A program made the translations under genes and the position numbers. Below are positions 56,999 to 64,000 of a DNA stretch of 64,000 nucleotides, piece after piece. This DNA comes from Flavobacterium piscis (lineage in GTDB: Bacteria; Bacteroidota; Bacteroidia; Flavobacteriales; Flavobacteriaceae): NCBI RefSeq assembly GCF_001686925.1, contig NZ_LVEN01000013.1, positions 62,001 through 126,000 of the forward strand, read 5' to 3'. Position 1 is the stretch's first letter; each line of letters opens with the position of its first letter. The notes beneath the pieces were generated by a model. It was not told the origin of the DNA and searched no databases. It saw only the letters and a program-made list of their open reading frames with translations.

Positions 56999-57061
56999 GT
57001 GCCGTTAGGTACTAAATATTGGTAGAAAACAGGAATAGCAATATTTAGTGCTTAACGGCAC
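56999..57061. repeat. Long imperfect inverted repeat, possible dispersed mobile repeat
   Basis: A 23-base arm starting GTGCCGTTAGGTACTAAATA at 56999 pairs with its near complement at 57039-57061, separated by a 17-base loop. It has no T tract, lies between the nuclease and the exporter, and resembles a small palindromic element rather than a terminator. From memory GTGCCGTTAGG palindromes are dispersed in Bacteroidetes genomes. Confidence 0.6.
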
Positions 57062-57079
57062 AAATTATAGACCTTTCAA

Positions 57080-58615
57080 TCATAACTTATTTTGCTTTTT
57101 TCGAGGATTAAACAATATAAAACTCATAATAGCTAAAATCCAGACACCAATTCCGCCGTAAAGTAATATCATTTCAAAACCATGAGCCAGTGCCGCATGT
57201 AAAATGGATTGAGACGAATCTAATGTTGCTAGCTGAGGAAAATCTTGGTTAAGGGATGAAAAGTTTCCTGCTGCAATTTTTTCTGAAAGAGATTGTAATG
57301 TTTTTGTATCGATAGCTGCTGAAAAGGCATTATTTAAATAGAAGAAAATTCCTTTTACCAGAATAAATCCCATTAAAGCAATATTGATAGATAAAGTAAT
57401 CAATCGGGCACTCATGTCTATTCCTGATGCCATGCCCGAACGATTAGAAGGGACTGAGCCTGTAGTTGTGTTCGTGACGGGTGTATTCGTTAAGCCTAAG
57501 CCAATTCCTGCCAGTAAAGAACCAGGAAGCATCGTGAGCCAGCTGGCATGTTCTGCAATGCTGCCATATCTCATAACAATAAAGCCCAATCCTATTACAA
57601 ACAAACCTAACGGAATTACAATTCCTGCGCGATAACGAACCGAAAGATATTCGGCAAAAGGCGGAATTATTAAGGTAGGAAGGGTATAAGCAAGTAAAGA
57701 AAGTCCGACTGTCACGACATCATATCCTAAACAACTTTGGAAATAAATAGGAAGATAAATGATAAAAGGCCAAAAGCTAAAATTCATACCAATTGATCCT
57801 AAAATAGCACCTGAAAAATTACGGATTTTAAATACCGTAAAATCAAACATAGGATAAGGATTGGTTTTTTCGACCCATAAAAACAACACAAAACTTAGTA
57901 TTGTAATGGCTAAAATACCCAAAGCTATAAAGCTCGTAAAACCAAGATCAGGTCCTTGCGTAATATAATATGTTAATCCAAACACAGCTGCAGATAATGT
58001 GATCATACCCCAGAGGTCTATTTTTTTAGCATCAGGATCTTTAGATTCGTCTACATAACCGTAAACCAGAATCACGGCAAGAACAGCAATTGGTACATGG
58101 ATTAAAAATACCCATTGCCAGGATAATATTGCTATAATCGAACCGCCTATTATGGGCCCAAATCCGAGTCCGACACCAAGGATAATTCCCCAGATACTAA
58201 AAGCCCTGCTGCGTTCTTTTCCTTCCTGAAATTGATGGGATAAAGTAGCGACCTGACAAATTAACATTGCGCCTCCGCTTATTCCCTGAAAGAAACGACT
58301 TATTACTAATAAAGTTACATCCTCTGCTAAACCGCAAATTAATGATGAAATACCAAATAAAATTAAAGTAATAATCAAAATACGCTTTCGGCCGTATCGG
58401 TCGGCCAGAGTTCCTGCTGCCATCAAAACAGTGGTGCATCCTATGGTGTAGATATTCATGATCCATTGCATGTCTTTGAGATTAGCGTTCAGTACATTTT
58501 CGAGTGTTGGAAGGATGACAGGAACACTTGAAATTTCAAGAGAGAACATTAAGGTTGCCAGACAAATAGCGATTAAAGCGATATTGTTTTTGCTGGAGTA
58601 AAATTTTTGCTTCAT
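57080..58615 (-). CDS. DHA2-type MFS multidrug exporter
   Basis: A 511-residue transporter with about 14 helices, the size of the EmrB/QacA (DHA2) branch. Diagnostic elements are LATLMFSLEISSVPVILPTL, the loop GTLADRYGRKRIL, and the motif ISRFFQGISGGAMLICQVAT, with an antiporter-type segment GLGFGPIIGGSIIAI. It probably exports drugs or toxic metabolites with proton exchange. It is divergent from an AraC-type regulator, and a TAATTTTG -7 box lies at 58635-58642 on the minus strand, 20 bases before the start. Confidence 0.88.
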   Translation of the reverse strand: MKQKFYSSKNNIALIAICLATLMFSLEISSVPVILPTLENVLNANLKDMQWIMNIYTIGCTTVLMAAGTLADRYGRKRILIITLILFGISSLICGLAEDVTLLVISRFFQGISGGAMLICQVATLSHQFQEGKERSRAFSIWGIILGVGLGFGPIIGGSIIAILSWQWVFLIHVPIAVLAVILVYGYVDESKDPDAKKIDLWGMITLSAAVFGLTYYITQGPDLGFTSFIALGILAITILSFVLFLWVEKTNPYPMFDFTVFKIRNFSGAILGSIGMNFSFWPFIIYLPIYFQSCLGYDVVTVGLSLLAYTLPTLIIPPFAEYLSVRYRAGIVIPLGLFVIGLGFIVMRYGSIAEHASWLTMLPGSLLAGIGLGLTNTPVTNTTTGSVPSNRSGMASGIDMSARLITLSINIALMGFILVKGIFFYLNNAFSAAIDTKTLQSLSEKIAAGNFSSLNQDFPQLATLDSSQSILHAALAHGFEMILLYGGIGVWILAIMSFILFNPRKKQNKL

Positions 58616-58634
58616 TTTTATATTTTATTTTTAG

Positions 58635-58642
58635 CAAAATTA
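58635..58642 (-). promoter_or_regulatory. Candidate -7 box (TAATTTTG) of the DHA2 exporter
   Basis: TAATTTTG on the minus strand matches TAnnTTTG, 20 bases before the ATG at 58615. No TTG -33 element is at standard spacing; the AraC regulator may supply activation. Confidence 0.45.
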
Positions 58643-58684
58643 AACTGAGTATTATTGTTTTTTCGGTACAATTAAATGATAAAA

Positions 58685-58692
58685 AAGTACTT
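58685..58692 (+). promoter_or_regulatory. Candidate -7 box (TACTTTTG) of the AraC regulator
   Basis: TACTTTTG lies 8 bases before the ATG at 58700, and the TTG at about 58656-58658 sits upstream in the same stretch. The spacing to the divergent exporter box leaves about 42 bases for a shared operator. Confidence 0.4.
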
Positions 58693-58699
58693 TTGTGTT

Positions 58700-59539
58700 A
58701 TGAGAAAAGAAAACATGCATCAGTCGGTAGAAGTGCTTTATAAAAAAGTAGATGAATGCCCAATTGTAAATTCGCAATTCAGTTTTTTTCAGATGGTTTA
58801 TGTTATTTCAGGAAATGGATTTCTTAAGATCAATGGCAATTGTATTTCTTATCAAACGGGAAATTTGATGTTATTGACACCCAATGATTATCATAATTTT
58901 GATATTTTAACTACAACAGAATTTTTGTTGGTTAAGATTAATAGCGAGTATGTAAAAGAATACAAATCAAAAAGTATCGATCATATAGGATGTTTGCTGC
59001 ATTATGCAACACATTTATCGGGTTGTATTTTAAAACGAAAAGCAGATGAATTTCTGGTAAAATCAATTTCAGATTCCTTGATTCATGCGATCGATAATAA
59101 AGATATTTACGATGAAGATTTAATTACGCATTATGTAAACGCGCTTATTGTAATTGCTGCCAGGAATATTGCAAAAATAAAACCAACAGGAGTAAAAGAA
59201 AGTGCCGATAAAAGAATTCTGGAAATCATCAATTACATTCAGGCTCATATTTTTTGTCCTGAAAAATTAAAAGCTTCGGCTGTAGCAAAAGAATTTGATA
59301 TATCTGATACTTATTTGGGGAGTTATTTTAAAAATCATTCCGGAGAAACAATTCAGTCTTTTATTTCAAATTATAAAATAAGATTAATAGAACACCGATT
59401 GCGTTTTAGCGACATGAGAATCAATGAAATTGTAGAAGAATTTGGTTTTTCGGACGAAAGTCATTTGAATAAATTTTTTAAAAAGCACAGAAATATTAGT
59501 TTGACCGGATATAGAAAAGCCAACATTTTTCAGAATTGA
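58700..59539 (+). CDS. AraC family transcriptional regulator
   Basis: A 279-residue regulator when started at the ATG at 58700. The frame also opens at 58676, but a -7 box lies between the two, and a third ATG (58715) is also possible. The N-terminus is a cupin-type effector domain (FFQMVYVISGNGFLKINGNC, LMLLTPNDYHNFDIL). The C-terminal double helix-turn-helix carries KLKASAVAKEFDISDTYLGS and INEIVEEFGFSDESHLNKFF, then KKHRNISLTGYRK. It is divergently placed against the DHA2 exporter, which is its likely target. Confidence 0.87.
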   Translation: MRKENMHQSVEVLYKKVDECPIVNSQFSFFQMVYVISGNGFLKINGNCISYQTGNLMLLTPNDYHNFDILTTTEFLLVKINSEYVKEYKSKSIDHIGCLLHYATHLSGCILKRKADEFLVKSISDSLIHAIDNKDIYDEDLITHYVNALIVIAARNIAKIKPTGVKESADKRILEIINYIQAHIFCPEKLKASAVAKEFDISDTYLGSYFKNHSGETIQSFISNYKIRLIEHRLRFSDMRINEIVEEFGFSDESHLNKFFKKHRNISLTGYRKANIFQN

Positions 59540-59554
59540 TTAAAGGATTATAAA

Positions 59555-59605
59555 GGTCTTTTTTCACGCAGATCTTGCAGATTAGAGCAAATTTAATTTT
59601 GAAAA
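59555..59605. repeat. CACGCAGAT-type unit after the AraC gene
   Basis: CACGCAGATCTTGCAGATTA followed by GAGCAAATTT repeats the unit at 7789-7815 (CACGCAGATTTTGCAGATAG), so the spacer contains a member of that family, next to the terminator below. Confidence 0.55.
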
Positions 59606-59616
59606 TTGAATCACAT

Positions 59617-59652
59617 AAAAACAGCCGAAGATTTCTCTTCGGCTGTTTTTTT
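59617..59652. terminator. Bidirectional terminator between AraC and rpe
   Basis: A perfect stem, AAAAACAGCCGAAGA with TCTTCGGCTGTTTTT, closes a 4-base loop. It lies 77 bases after the AraC stop and 16 bases before the rpe stop, and has A/T tracts on both sides. Confidence 0.88.
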
Positions 59653-59667
59653 ATTTCTTTTTAAAAT

Positions 59668-60330
59668 TTAAAAAGTTGTCAAAGCTTTTAATTCTGCAAT
59701 AGTCTGAGTTGGGTTTTCAGCTTTAAAAACAAAGCTTCCGGCAACCAAAACATCAGCTCCGGCTTCTACTAATTGTTTTGCATTTTTACTGGTTACACCA
59801 CCGTCAATCTCAATAATTGTCGAAGCATTTTTACGAGTAATTAAATCTTTTAGTTTTTTTACTTTAGCATAAGTATTCTCGATAAAGGATTGTCCTCCAA
59901 AACCTGGATTCACACTCATGATACAAACTAAGTCAATATCGTTGATAACATCTTCTAATAAATCGATATTAGTATGAGGATTAATCGCAACTCCAGCTTT
60001 CATTCCTTCGGCTTTAATGGCCTGAAGTGTTCTGTGAAGGTGTGTACAAGCTTCGTAATGTACGCTCAGGATATTTGCACCTAAATCTGCAAAAGTCTTA
60101 ATGTATCTGTCCGGATCGACAATCATCAAATGTACATCGATTGTTTTTTTAGCATGTCTTGAAATTGCTTCTAAAACTGGCATTCCAAAAGAAATATTCG
60201 GAACAAAAACACCATCCATAATATCAATATGAAACCAATCAGCCTGACTGTTGTTGATCATTTCGATATCACGTTGTAAATTGGCAAAATCAGCTGCAAG
60301 AACAGAAGGAGCGATAAGTGTATTCTTCAT
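59668..60330 (-). CDS. rpe: Ribulose-phosphate 3-epimerase
   Basis: A 220-residue TIM barrel, the normal length, started at the ATG at 60330 (MKNTLIAPSVLAADFANLQR); the longer frame opens in a repeat. It interconverts ribulose-5-phosphate and xylulose-5-phosphate in the pentose phosphate pathway. Key motifs are WFHIDIMDGVFVPNISFG, DVHLMIVDPDRYI, MSVNPGFGGQSFIENTYAK and EIDGGVTSKNA. A TATCTTTG -7 box lies 29 bases upstream. It is upstream of the shared terminator and downstream of a CGCAAAG repeat cluster. Confidence 0.95.
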   Translation of the reverse strand: MKNTLIAPSVLAADFANLQRDIEMINNSQADWFHIDIMDGVFVPNISFGMPVLEAISRHAKKTIDVHLMIVDPDRYIKTFADLGANILSVHYEACTHLHRTLQAIKAEGMKAGVAINPHTNIDLLEDVINDIDLVCIMSVNPGFGGQSFIENTYAKVKKLKDLITRKNASTIIEIDGGVTSKNAKQLVEAGADVLVAGSFVFKAENPTQTIAELKALTTF

Positions 60331-60359
60331 TGTGTAGTTGTGTGTAGTGTTATTTTTTG

Positions 60360-60367
60360 CAAAGATA
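60360..60367 (-). promoter_or_regulatory. Candidate -7 box (TATCTTTG) of rpe
   Basis: TATCTTTG on the minus strand, with GTCATAAAAAATC directly upstream. It is the same octamer as before mvaD and mvaA in this window. A clear -33 TTG is not visible. Confidence 0.45.
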
Positions 60368-60394
60368 GATTTTTTATGACTTACATTGAAATTT

Positions 60395-60556
60395 AACCGC
60401 AAAGTCCGCAAAGATTTACGCAAAGGTCACAAAGTTTTATGCTGAAGGTTTTGATGAATTTACAAAGTTCGCAAAGTTTGATCAACGCAAAGCTTTGCGA
60501 ACTTTATGTTTTTACAAGATCCAAAAGATAAAAAACCTTTGCGGACTTTGCGGGTA
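60395..60556. repeat. CGCAAAG repeat cluster upstream of rpe
   Basis: Inverted units TTTAACCGCAAAGTCCGCAA (about 60395) and ACCTTTGCGGACTTTGCGGG (about 60536) frame internal AAGTTCGCAAAGTTT/AAGCTTTGCGAACTTT arms (about 60463 and 60489). The same sequences occur at 7704-7735, 8006-8048 and 29515-29955. Confidence 0.65.
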
Positions 60557-60580
60557 AATGAATTTTCAATTAAGGCCAAT

Positions 60581-60609
60581 AAAAAACTCCGGTAATCAGC
60601 CGGAGTTTC
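60581..60609 (-). terminator. Terminator downstream of rpoD
   Basis: On the minus strand GAAACTCCGG and CCGGAGTTT arms enclose a short loop and precede a T run (TTTTTTATT). It is about 140 bases past the rpoD stop, the nearest strong hairpin in that direction. Confidence 0.7.
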
Positions 60610-60683
60610 AATCATCAATCAAAAAACGAACAGTCAATCAAACTGTTGTTTGCTTTAAAGTCCAATATAAGCACTTTCGCAAT

Positions 60684-60735
60684 AAATTCCAAATCCCAAC
60701 AATAATTGGAATTTGGAATTCAAAAATATTGGAAC
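60684..60735. repeat. ATTCCAAAT-type inverted repeat near rpoD
   Basis: AATTCCAAATCCCAA pairs with TTGGAATTTGGAATT across a short loop, inside the rpoD downstream region. A larger member of the same family lies at 38186-38266. Confidence 0.6.
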
Positions 60736-60747
60736 TTATTTTTTATA

Positions 60748-61611
60748 TTAACCTAAGTAAGTTTTAAGAATTTTACTTCTTGAAGTATGTTTTAATCTGC
60801 GGATTGCTTTTTCTTTAATCTGACGAACACGCTCACGAGTTAAGTCGAAAGTTTCTCCAATTTCTTCTAAAGTCATTGGGTGCTGATCGCCAAGACCAAA
60901 ATACAAACGAACAACATCTGCCTCTCTTGGAGTTAATGTTTCTAATGAACGCTCGATTTCAGTACGTAATGATTCGTGAATTAACTCTCTGTCAGGGTTT
61001 GGAGATTCTCCGGAACGTAAAACGTCATAAAGGTTAGAATCTTCACCTTCAACAAGAGGTGCATCCATAGATAAGTGACGACCAGAGTTTTTCATAGACT
61101 CTTTTACGTCATTTACAGTCATGTCAAGTTCTTTTGCAATTTCCTCAGCAGAAGGCGGACGCTCGTTAGATTGCTCTAATAACGCATACATTTTGTTGAT
61201 TTTATTGATAGAACCAATTTTGTTTAATGGTAAACGAACAATACGTGATTGTTCTGCCAAAGCCTGAAGAATCGATTGACGAATCCACCATACAGCATAA
61301 GAGATGAATTTGAAACCACGAGTTTCATCAAAACGTTGAGCCGCTTTAATTAAACCTAAGTTTCCTTCATTAATTAAATCCGGAAGAGTTAATCCTTGAT
61401 TTTGATATTGTTTAGCAACCGATACAACGAAACGTAGGTTGGCTTTTGTTAATTTTTCTAAAGCTCTTTGATCACCAGCCTTTATTCTTTGTGCTAATTC
61501 TACCTCTTCATCAGCGGTAATTAGGTCAACTTTTCCAATTTCTTGTAGGTATTTGTCTAACGATGCAGTTTCACGATTGGTTACCTGCTTGGTGATTTTA
61601 AGTTGTCTCAT
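60748..61611 (-). CDS. rpoD: Primary RNA polymerase sigma factor (sigma-70/SigA)
   Basis: A 287-residue housekeeping sigma factor of the short Bacteroidetes type. Region 1.2 ([20 protein letters not shown]) is followed by region 2 ([20 protein letters not shown], then [18 protein letters not shown] and [19 protein letters not shown]), region 3 ([20 protein letters not shown]) and region 4 ([20 protein letters not shown], then [18 protein letters not shown]). Region 1.1 is missing, as in relatives. The start ATG is preceded by GAGGAG 9 bases upstream, an unusual Shine-Dalgarno for this phylum. It directs transcription of the TAnnTTTG promoters noted here. Confidence 0.96.
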   Translation of the reverse strand: MRQLKITKQVTNRETASLDKYLQEIGKVDLITADEEVELAQRIKAGDQRALEKLTKANLRFVVSVAKQYQNQGLTLPDLINEGNLGLIKAAQRFDETRGFKFISYAVWWIRQSILQALAEQSRIVRLPLNKIGSINKINKMYALLEQSNERPPSAEEIAKELDMTVNDVKESMKNSGRHLSMDAPLVEGEDSNLYDVLRSGESPNPDRELIHESLRTEIERSLETLTPREADVVRLYFGLGDQHPMTLEEIGETFDLTRERVRQIKEKAIRRLKHTSRSKILKTYLG

Positions 61612-61620
61612 GTTTTTTGT

Positions 61621-61626
61621 CTCCTC
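61621..61626 (-). promoter_or_regulatory. Shine-Dalgarno-like GAGGAG before rpoD
   Basis: Minus-strand GAGGAG, followed by ACAAAAAAC and the ATG, contains the AGGAG core at an ideal 9-base spacing. The other minus- and plus-strand starts I inspected in this window have A-rich leaders instead. In Bacteroidetes the anti-Shine-Dalgarno is occluded on the ribosome, so a retained strong element suggests translational regulation. Confidence 0.7.
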
Positions 61627-61702
61627 AATTTTTAAGTGTACAAGTAGTTATACGTAAAGAGATGCGAAAAAGTTACAAAAAAATAAATTTTTATTTAAAA
61701 TA

Positions 61703-61746
61703 AAAAAACACCCAGACTTAAAAGCTTAAGTGTGAAGTGTTTTTTG
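61703..61746 (-). terminator. Terminator of the small membrane gene upstream of rpoD
   Basis: On the minus strand CAAAAAACACTTCACACTTA and its partner TAAGTCTGGGTGTTTTTTTA form an imperfect hairpin with a T-rich tail, about 22 bases past the stop codon of the 83-residue gene. Confidence 0.6.
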
Positions 61747-61768
61747 TTGAAAAAGGGGCAAACTTTTT

Positions 61769-62020
61769 TTATTCAGATATGTCATCATAGACATCAAGCA
61801 TATCGTCGAATATTTTTTTTAGCGATTTTATGTATAAAGGAAATGCTATAATCAATAAGATGTATTCCTTTCGTAATACTGTAACGTCATCAAGAATTTC
61901 GTATAAACTCGGAATTATTAAAGTCAGAGAAACAGCAATACCAATCCAAGGGTTGTTTTTTATTTTTTTTAAAATGGATAAAATTTTCATGTCTGGTGGT
62001 GTATTTACGGCAAGTCTCAT
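61769..62020 (-). CDS. Small membrane protein of unknown function
   Basis: An 83-residue protein with two hydrophobic segments, NPWIGIAVSLTLIIPSLYEI (about 24-43) and EYILLIIAFPLYIKSL (about 53-68), and a charged C-terminus (KKIFDDMLDVYDDISE). A second ATG (61990) would shorten it to 73 residues; which one is used is unclear. It lies upstream of rpoD but has its own terminator. I recognise no family with confidence. Confidence 0.6.
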   Translation of the reverse strand: MRLAVNTPPDMKILSILKKIKNNPWIGIAVSLTLIIPSLYEILDDVTVLRKEYILLIIAFPLYIKSLKKIFDDMLDVYDDISE

Positions 62021-62210
62021 TTATGTCTATAGCTTTTGGGTTCTGGCGTAAAAGTAATTTTGATTTACCTGTTTGAAATCAAAAATGTCACGAAAGCCAT
62101 TTTTCTTGTCATGAAATTTGCTGAAGCTCTACGTACTTGGGATATTTCCTTCAAAAACAAAAAAATCCTCCCGGGATAGAGAAGATTTATACGGTTTTGA
62201 CTTAATTGCC
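62021..62210. other. Spacer without recognised features
   Basis: No ORF or strong hairpin is seen between the small membrane gene and the LytTR regulator stop. On the minus strand TACTTTTA (about 62049-62056) is a one-mismatch TAnnTTTG element that could start the small membrane gene transcript. Confidence 0.35.
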
Positions 62211-62957
62211 TTAAGACAGAATATTCATCTTTTTTAGGAAATCTTTATAAGTATCACTCAGGTTTATGTTGTGGTCTCCTTTTAAGATAATAAGATTGTC
62301 GGCCAAAATAATTTCTTCAATTTTATCTTTATTGACAATCGTATTGCGATGTGTTTTCACGAATTTATTTTTATCCAATAAATTACTGATTTTGGTGAGA
62401 GAGATCTGAATAACGAATTTCTCCTTTTCGGTAATAATATTGCAATAGCGTTCTTCGACTTCGATATATAAAATGTCGTTTATGGCGACTTTTTTTAGTG
62501 AGTTTTTCTTCTTTATAAACAAATAATCATTACTAACTACAGTATCTTGTTCTTCGCTCATAAAAACATTGATTTGAGCGTAGAATTTCTCAACAGCCAT
62601 TTCTATAGCGTAGAGAATTTCGAGTTCATTAAAAGGTTTCATCAAAAAACTAAAAGGCTTGGTAAGTTTTGCTCTTTCAAAAATTTGACGATCCTGCGAA
62701 CTGGTCAAAAACACAAATGGTTTCGAAGCGTTTGGAATTATATTAATAGATTCAGCAAAGGTAATTCCGTCTGGTTTTCCGTCCAGAAAAACATCTATAA
62801 TAATGATATCTACCGTGTTCTCATAAAAAAGTTTTAATGCATCGGTAAAGTTGGCAGCAACGCCTGTAATGTTGTAATTGTTCTCTACCAGAACTTTAAC
62901 AAGTGCATCGCTTTGTTCTGGAGTATCTTCTATAATTAAAACATTAATATTATCCAT
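62211..62957 (-). CDS. LytTR-family response regulator
   Basis: A 248-residue two-component regulator. An N-terminal receiver has the acidic pocket ED at 10-11 and the phosphorylation site D55 in IIIIDVFLDGKPDG, with the conserved Lys in SFLMKPFNELE. The C-terminal LytTR DNA-binding domain (about 150-246) contains INDILYIEVEERYCNIITEK and FVKTHRNTIVNKDKIEEI. Such regulators bind imperfect direct repeats through beta-strands. It overlaps the histidine kinase by 8 bases, so translation is coupled. No target operator is identified. Confidence 0.92.
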   Translation of the reverse strand: MDNINVLIIEDTPEQSDALVKVLVENNYNITGVAANFTDALKLFYENTVDIIIIDVFLDGKPDGITFAESINIIPNASKPFVFLTSSQDRQIFERAKLTKPFSFLMKPFNELEILYAIEMAVEKFYAQINVFMSEEQDTVVSNDYLFIKKKNSLKKVAINDILYIEVEERYCNIITEKEKFVIQISLTKISNLLDKNKFVKTHRNTIVNKDKIEEIILADNLIILKGDHNINLSDTYKDFLKKMNILS

Positions 62958-64000
62958 TTGTTTTTGTTTTCGGGAAGCTTAATATCATTTTAGTTCCCTT
63001 GTTAATTTCACTTTCTATAACTAAAGTTCCGCTATTTTTTTTGATCATTTGTTTGCACAACTGCAAGCCTAAACCGGTTCCTATAATTTCTGAGTTGCTT
63101 TTTTTGGCTAAAAGCTCTCCTTCTTGTAGTAACTCTTTAATAGTGTTTTCACTCATTCCAATTCCGTTATCTTCGATTATAAGATCGCAAAAATCAGGAT
63201 TGGTTTCCTGGGTGTAAAAACTTATTTTGCCATTTTCATTAGAAAATTTAATAGCATTATCTAATAAATTTCGAAGTACAATTTTTAAAGAATCAAGATC
63301 TACAAAAATAAAAATATTTTTCGATACCGAATTTTCAAAAGTAATCGCTTTATCCAAAAGCAAAGGTTTGTAGTTGTATTCGATTTGCTGTACAATAGAA
63401 TATAAATGAATAGATTCCTTATGAAAGTACAATTGTTTGGTTTGCAGCATCGCCCAATGCAGTAAATTGTCTAATAAACTGTAAGCGCCATTGGCAATAG
63501 TGCTATTTTGGATGATAAGCTGATGGAGCTCATCATAATTTTTAGTTTCGAGTGTTGCTGATAATTTAGCATTACTTGTTTTTAATGCATTTACAGACGA
63601 TCTTAAATCATGACTTACAATAGAAAATAACTGATCTTTAGTAGCATTAAGTTCATCGAGTTTATTTTTTTGAAGTAAAATGGTTTTTGCATTTTTTACT
63701 TTTTGACCGTATAGATAAACTCCTCCCGTTAAAATTAATAGTAAGCCTATTGCTGCAAAAAACAAACTGTTACGTTGAGTGTCTTTTAACTTGTTTTCGA
63801 CTTCTAATACTTTAATTTGTTTTTGTTTTTGAGCAACAGCAAACTTCTTTTCGAAATCAGCGACAGCCCATATTTTGTTTTGGTTGTTTAAGGAGTCTTT
63901 CCATTGAGTTGATTCTTTTCTATAGGCTAGTGCTCTCTTGTAATCACCTCTATTCTCTTCTACAACCGCCATGTTGAATGCTGTTGTATGTTTTAGGTCG
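62950..64000 (-). CDS. TPR-containing sensor histidine kinase (5' part outside window)
   Basis: The frame is open to the window edge with no start, so the N-terminus is missing. Numbering here is from an internal Met at 63972. A TPR-like segment (RALAYRKESTQWKDSLNNQN) and a coiled coil (FAVAQKQKQIKVLEVENKL) precede one membrane helix (about 70-89). The kinase core has the H-box SIVSHDLRSSVNALK with H121, the N-box LRNLLDNAIKFSNENG, G1 DNGIGMS and G2 GTGLGLQLCKQMI. It partners the LytTR regulator downstream. The signal is unknown; related flavobacterial kinases carry periplasmic or extracytoplasmic TPRs. Confidence 0.9.
   Translation of the reverse strand, partial: DLKHTTAFNMAVVEENRGDYKRALAYRKESTQWKDSLNNQNKIWAVADFEKKFAVAQKQKQIKVLEVENKLKDTQRNSLFFAAIGLLLILTGGVYLYGQKVKNAKTILLQKNKLDELNATKDQLFSIVSHDLRSSVNALKTSNAKLSATLETKNYDELHQLIIQNSTIANGAYSLLDNLLHWAMLQTKQLYFHKESIHLYSIVQQIEYNYKPLLLDKAITFENSVSKNIFIFVDLDSLKIVLRNLLDNAIKFSNENGKISFYTQETNPDFCDLIIEDNGIGMSENTIKELLQEGELLAKKSNSEIIGTGLGLQLCKQMIKKNSGTLVIESEINKGTKMILSFPKTKTNG

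Overview
The window is a stretch of chromosome from a Bacteroidetes bacterium, very probably a Flavobacterium. It is AT-rich. Several genes sit behind TAnnTTTG -7 boxes, and almost no start codon has a Shine-Dalgarno sequence. It carries a SusC/SusD system, a short primary sigma factor without region 1.1, a bacterial mevalonate pathway, and the intergenic palindromes (CACAGATT, ACGAATTC and CGCAAAG types) that I associate with flavobacterial chromosomes. I see no phage, insertion sequence, CRISPR array or defence island. Genus is inferred from gene content and layout, not from a database search.

Layout. 1-7.7 kb: cut DUF502 membrane protein, an uncatalogued 49-codon ORF, mevalonate kinase and diphosphomevalonate decarboxylase, TspO, a tandem pair of secreted CarboxypepD_reg-like proteins, a HAD phosphatase, a BaiN/YhiN flavoprotein and a glycerophosphodiesterase. 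8-25.5 kb: a maltose/maltodextrin locus. The minus-strand block is SLC45-type transporter, beta-phosphoglucomutase, GH65 phosphorylase, GH97, GH13 (SusA-like) and GH13 (cytoplasmic), with a LacI regulator. The divergent plus-strand block is susC-susD-susE. 25.6-30.2 kb: an MHS-type transporter with a 75-residue membrane partner, a cobalamin riboswitch driving a BtuG-like lipoprotein, a repeat-rich spacer and tRNA-Phe. 30.2-37.2 kb: coaX, an outer-membrane protein, lptC, a CNNM/CorC protein and ppiD. 37.2-39.6 kb: a GYDIA-family GHMP kinase and HMG-CoA reductase. 39.8-46.9 kb: dipeptidyl peptidase IV followed by three POT peptide transporters. 46.9-48.8 kb: three thioredoxin-fold paralogues, two without the CxxC. 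48.8-53.6 kb: comEC, an NlpC/P60 lipoprotein, lpxB, a small membrane protein and surE. 53.8-64 kb: Tsp-type protease, a lipoprotein nuclease, a DHA2 exporter with a divergent AraC regulator, rpe, rpoD, a small membrane protein, and a LytTR response regulator with its histidine kinase, which is cut by the window end.

How the parts fit. Maltodextrins would be bound by SusD/SusE, imported by SusC, trimmed in the periplasm by GH13 and GH97 enzymes and moved inward by the SLC45-type carrier. They would then be split phosphorolytically by GH65, with pgmB making glucose-6-phosphate. No surface amylase is present in the locus. Four mevalonate-pathway genes lie in two clusters about 35 kb apart, with the GYDIA kinase as the candidate for the missing phosphomevalonate step. 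DPP-IV would release dipeptides that the three POT carriers import.

The most unusual signals are a strong Shine-Dalgarno-like GAGGAG before rpoD, a riboswitch-controlled BtuG-like gene with no btuB beside it, the redox-dead thioredoxin pair, the 49-codon ORF coupled to mevalonate kinase, and comEC ending inside a duplicated terminator.
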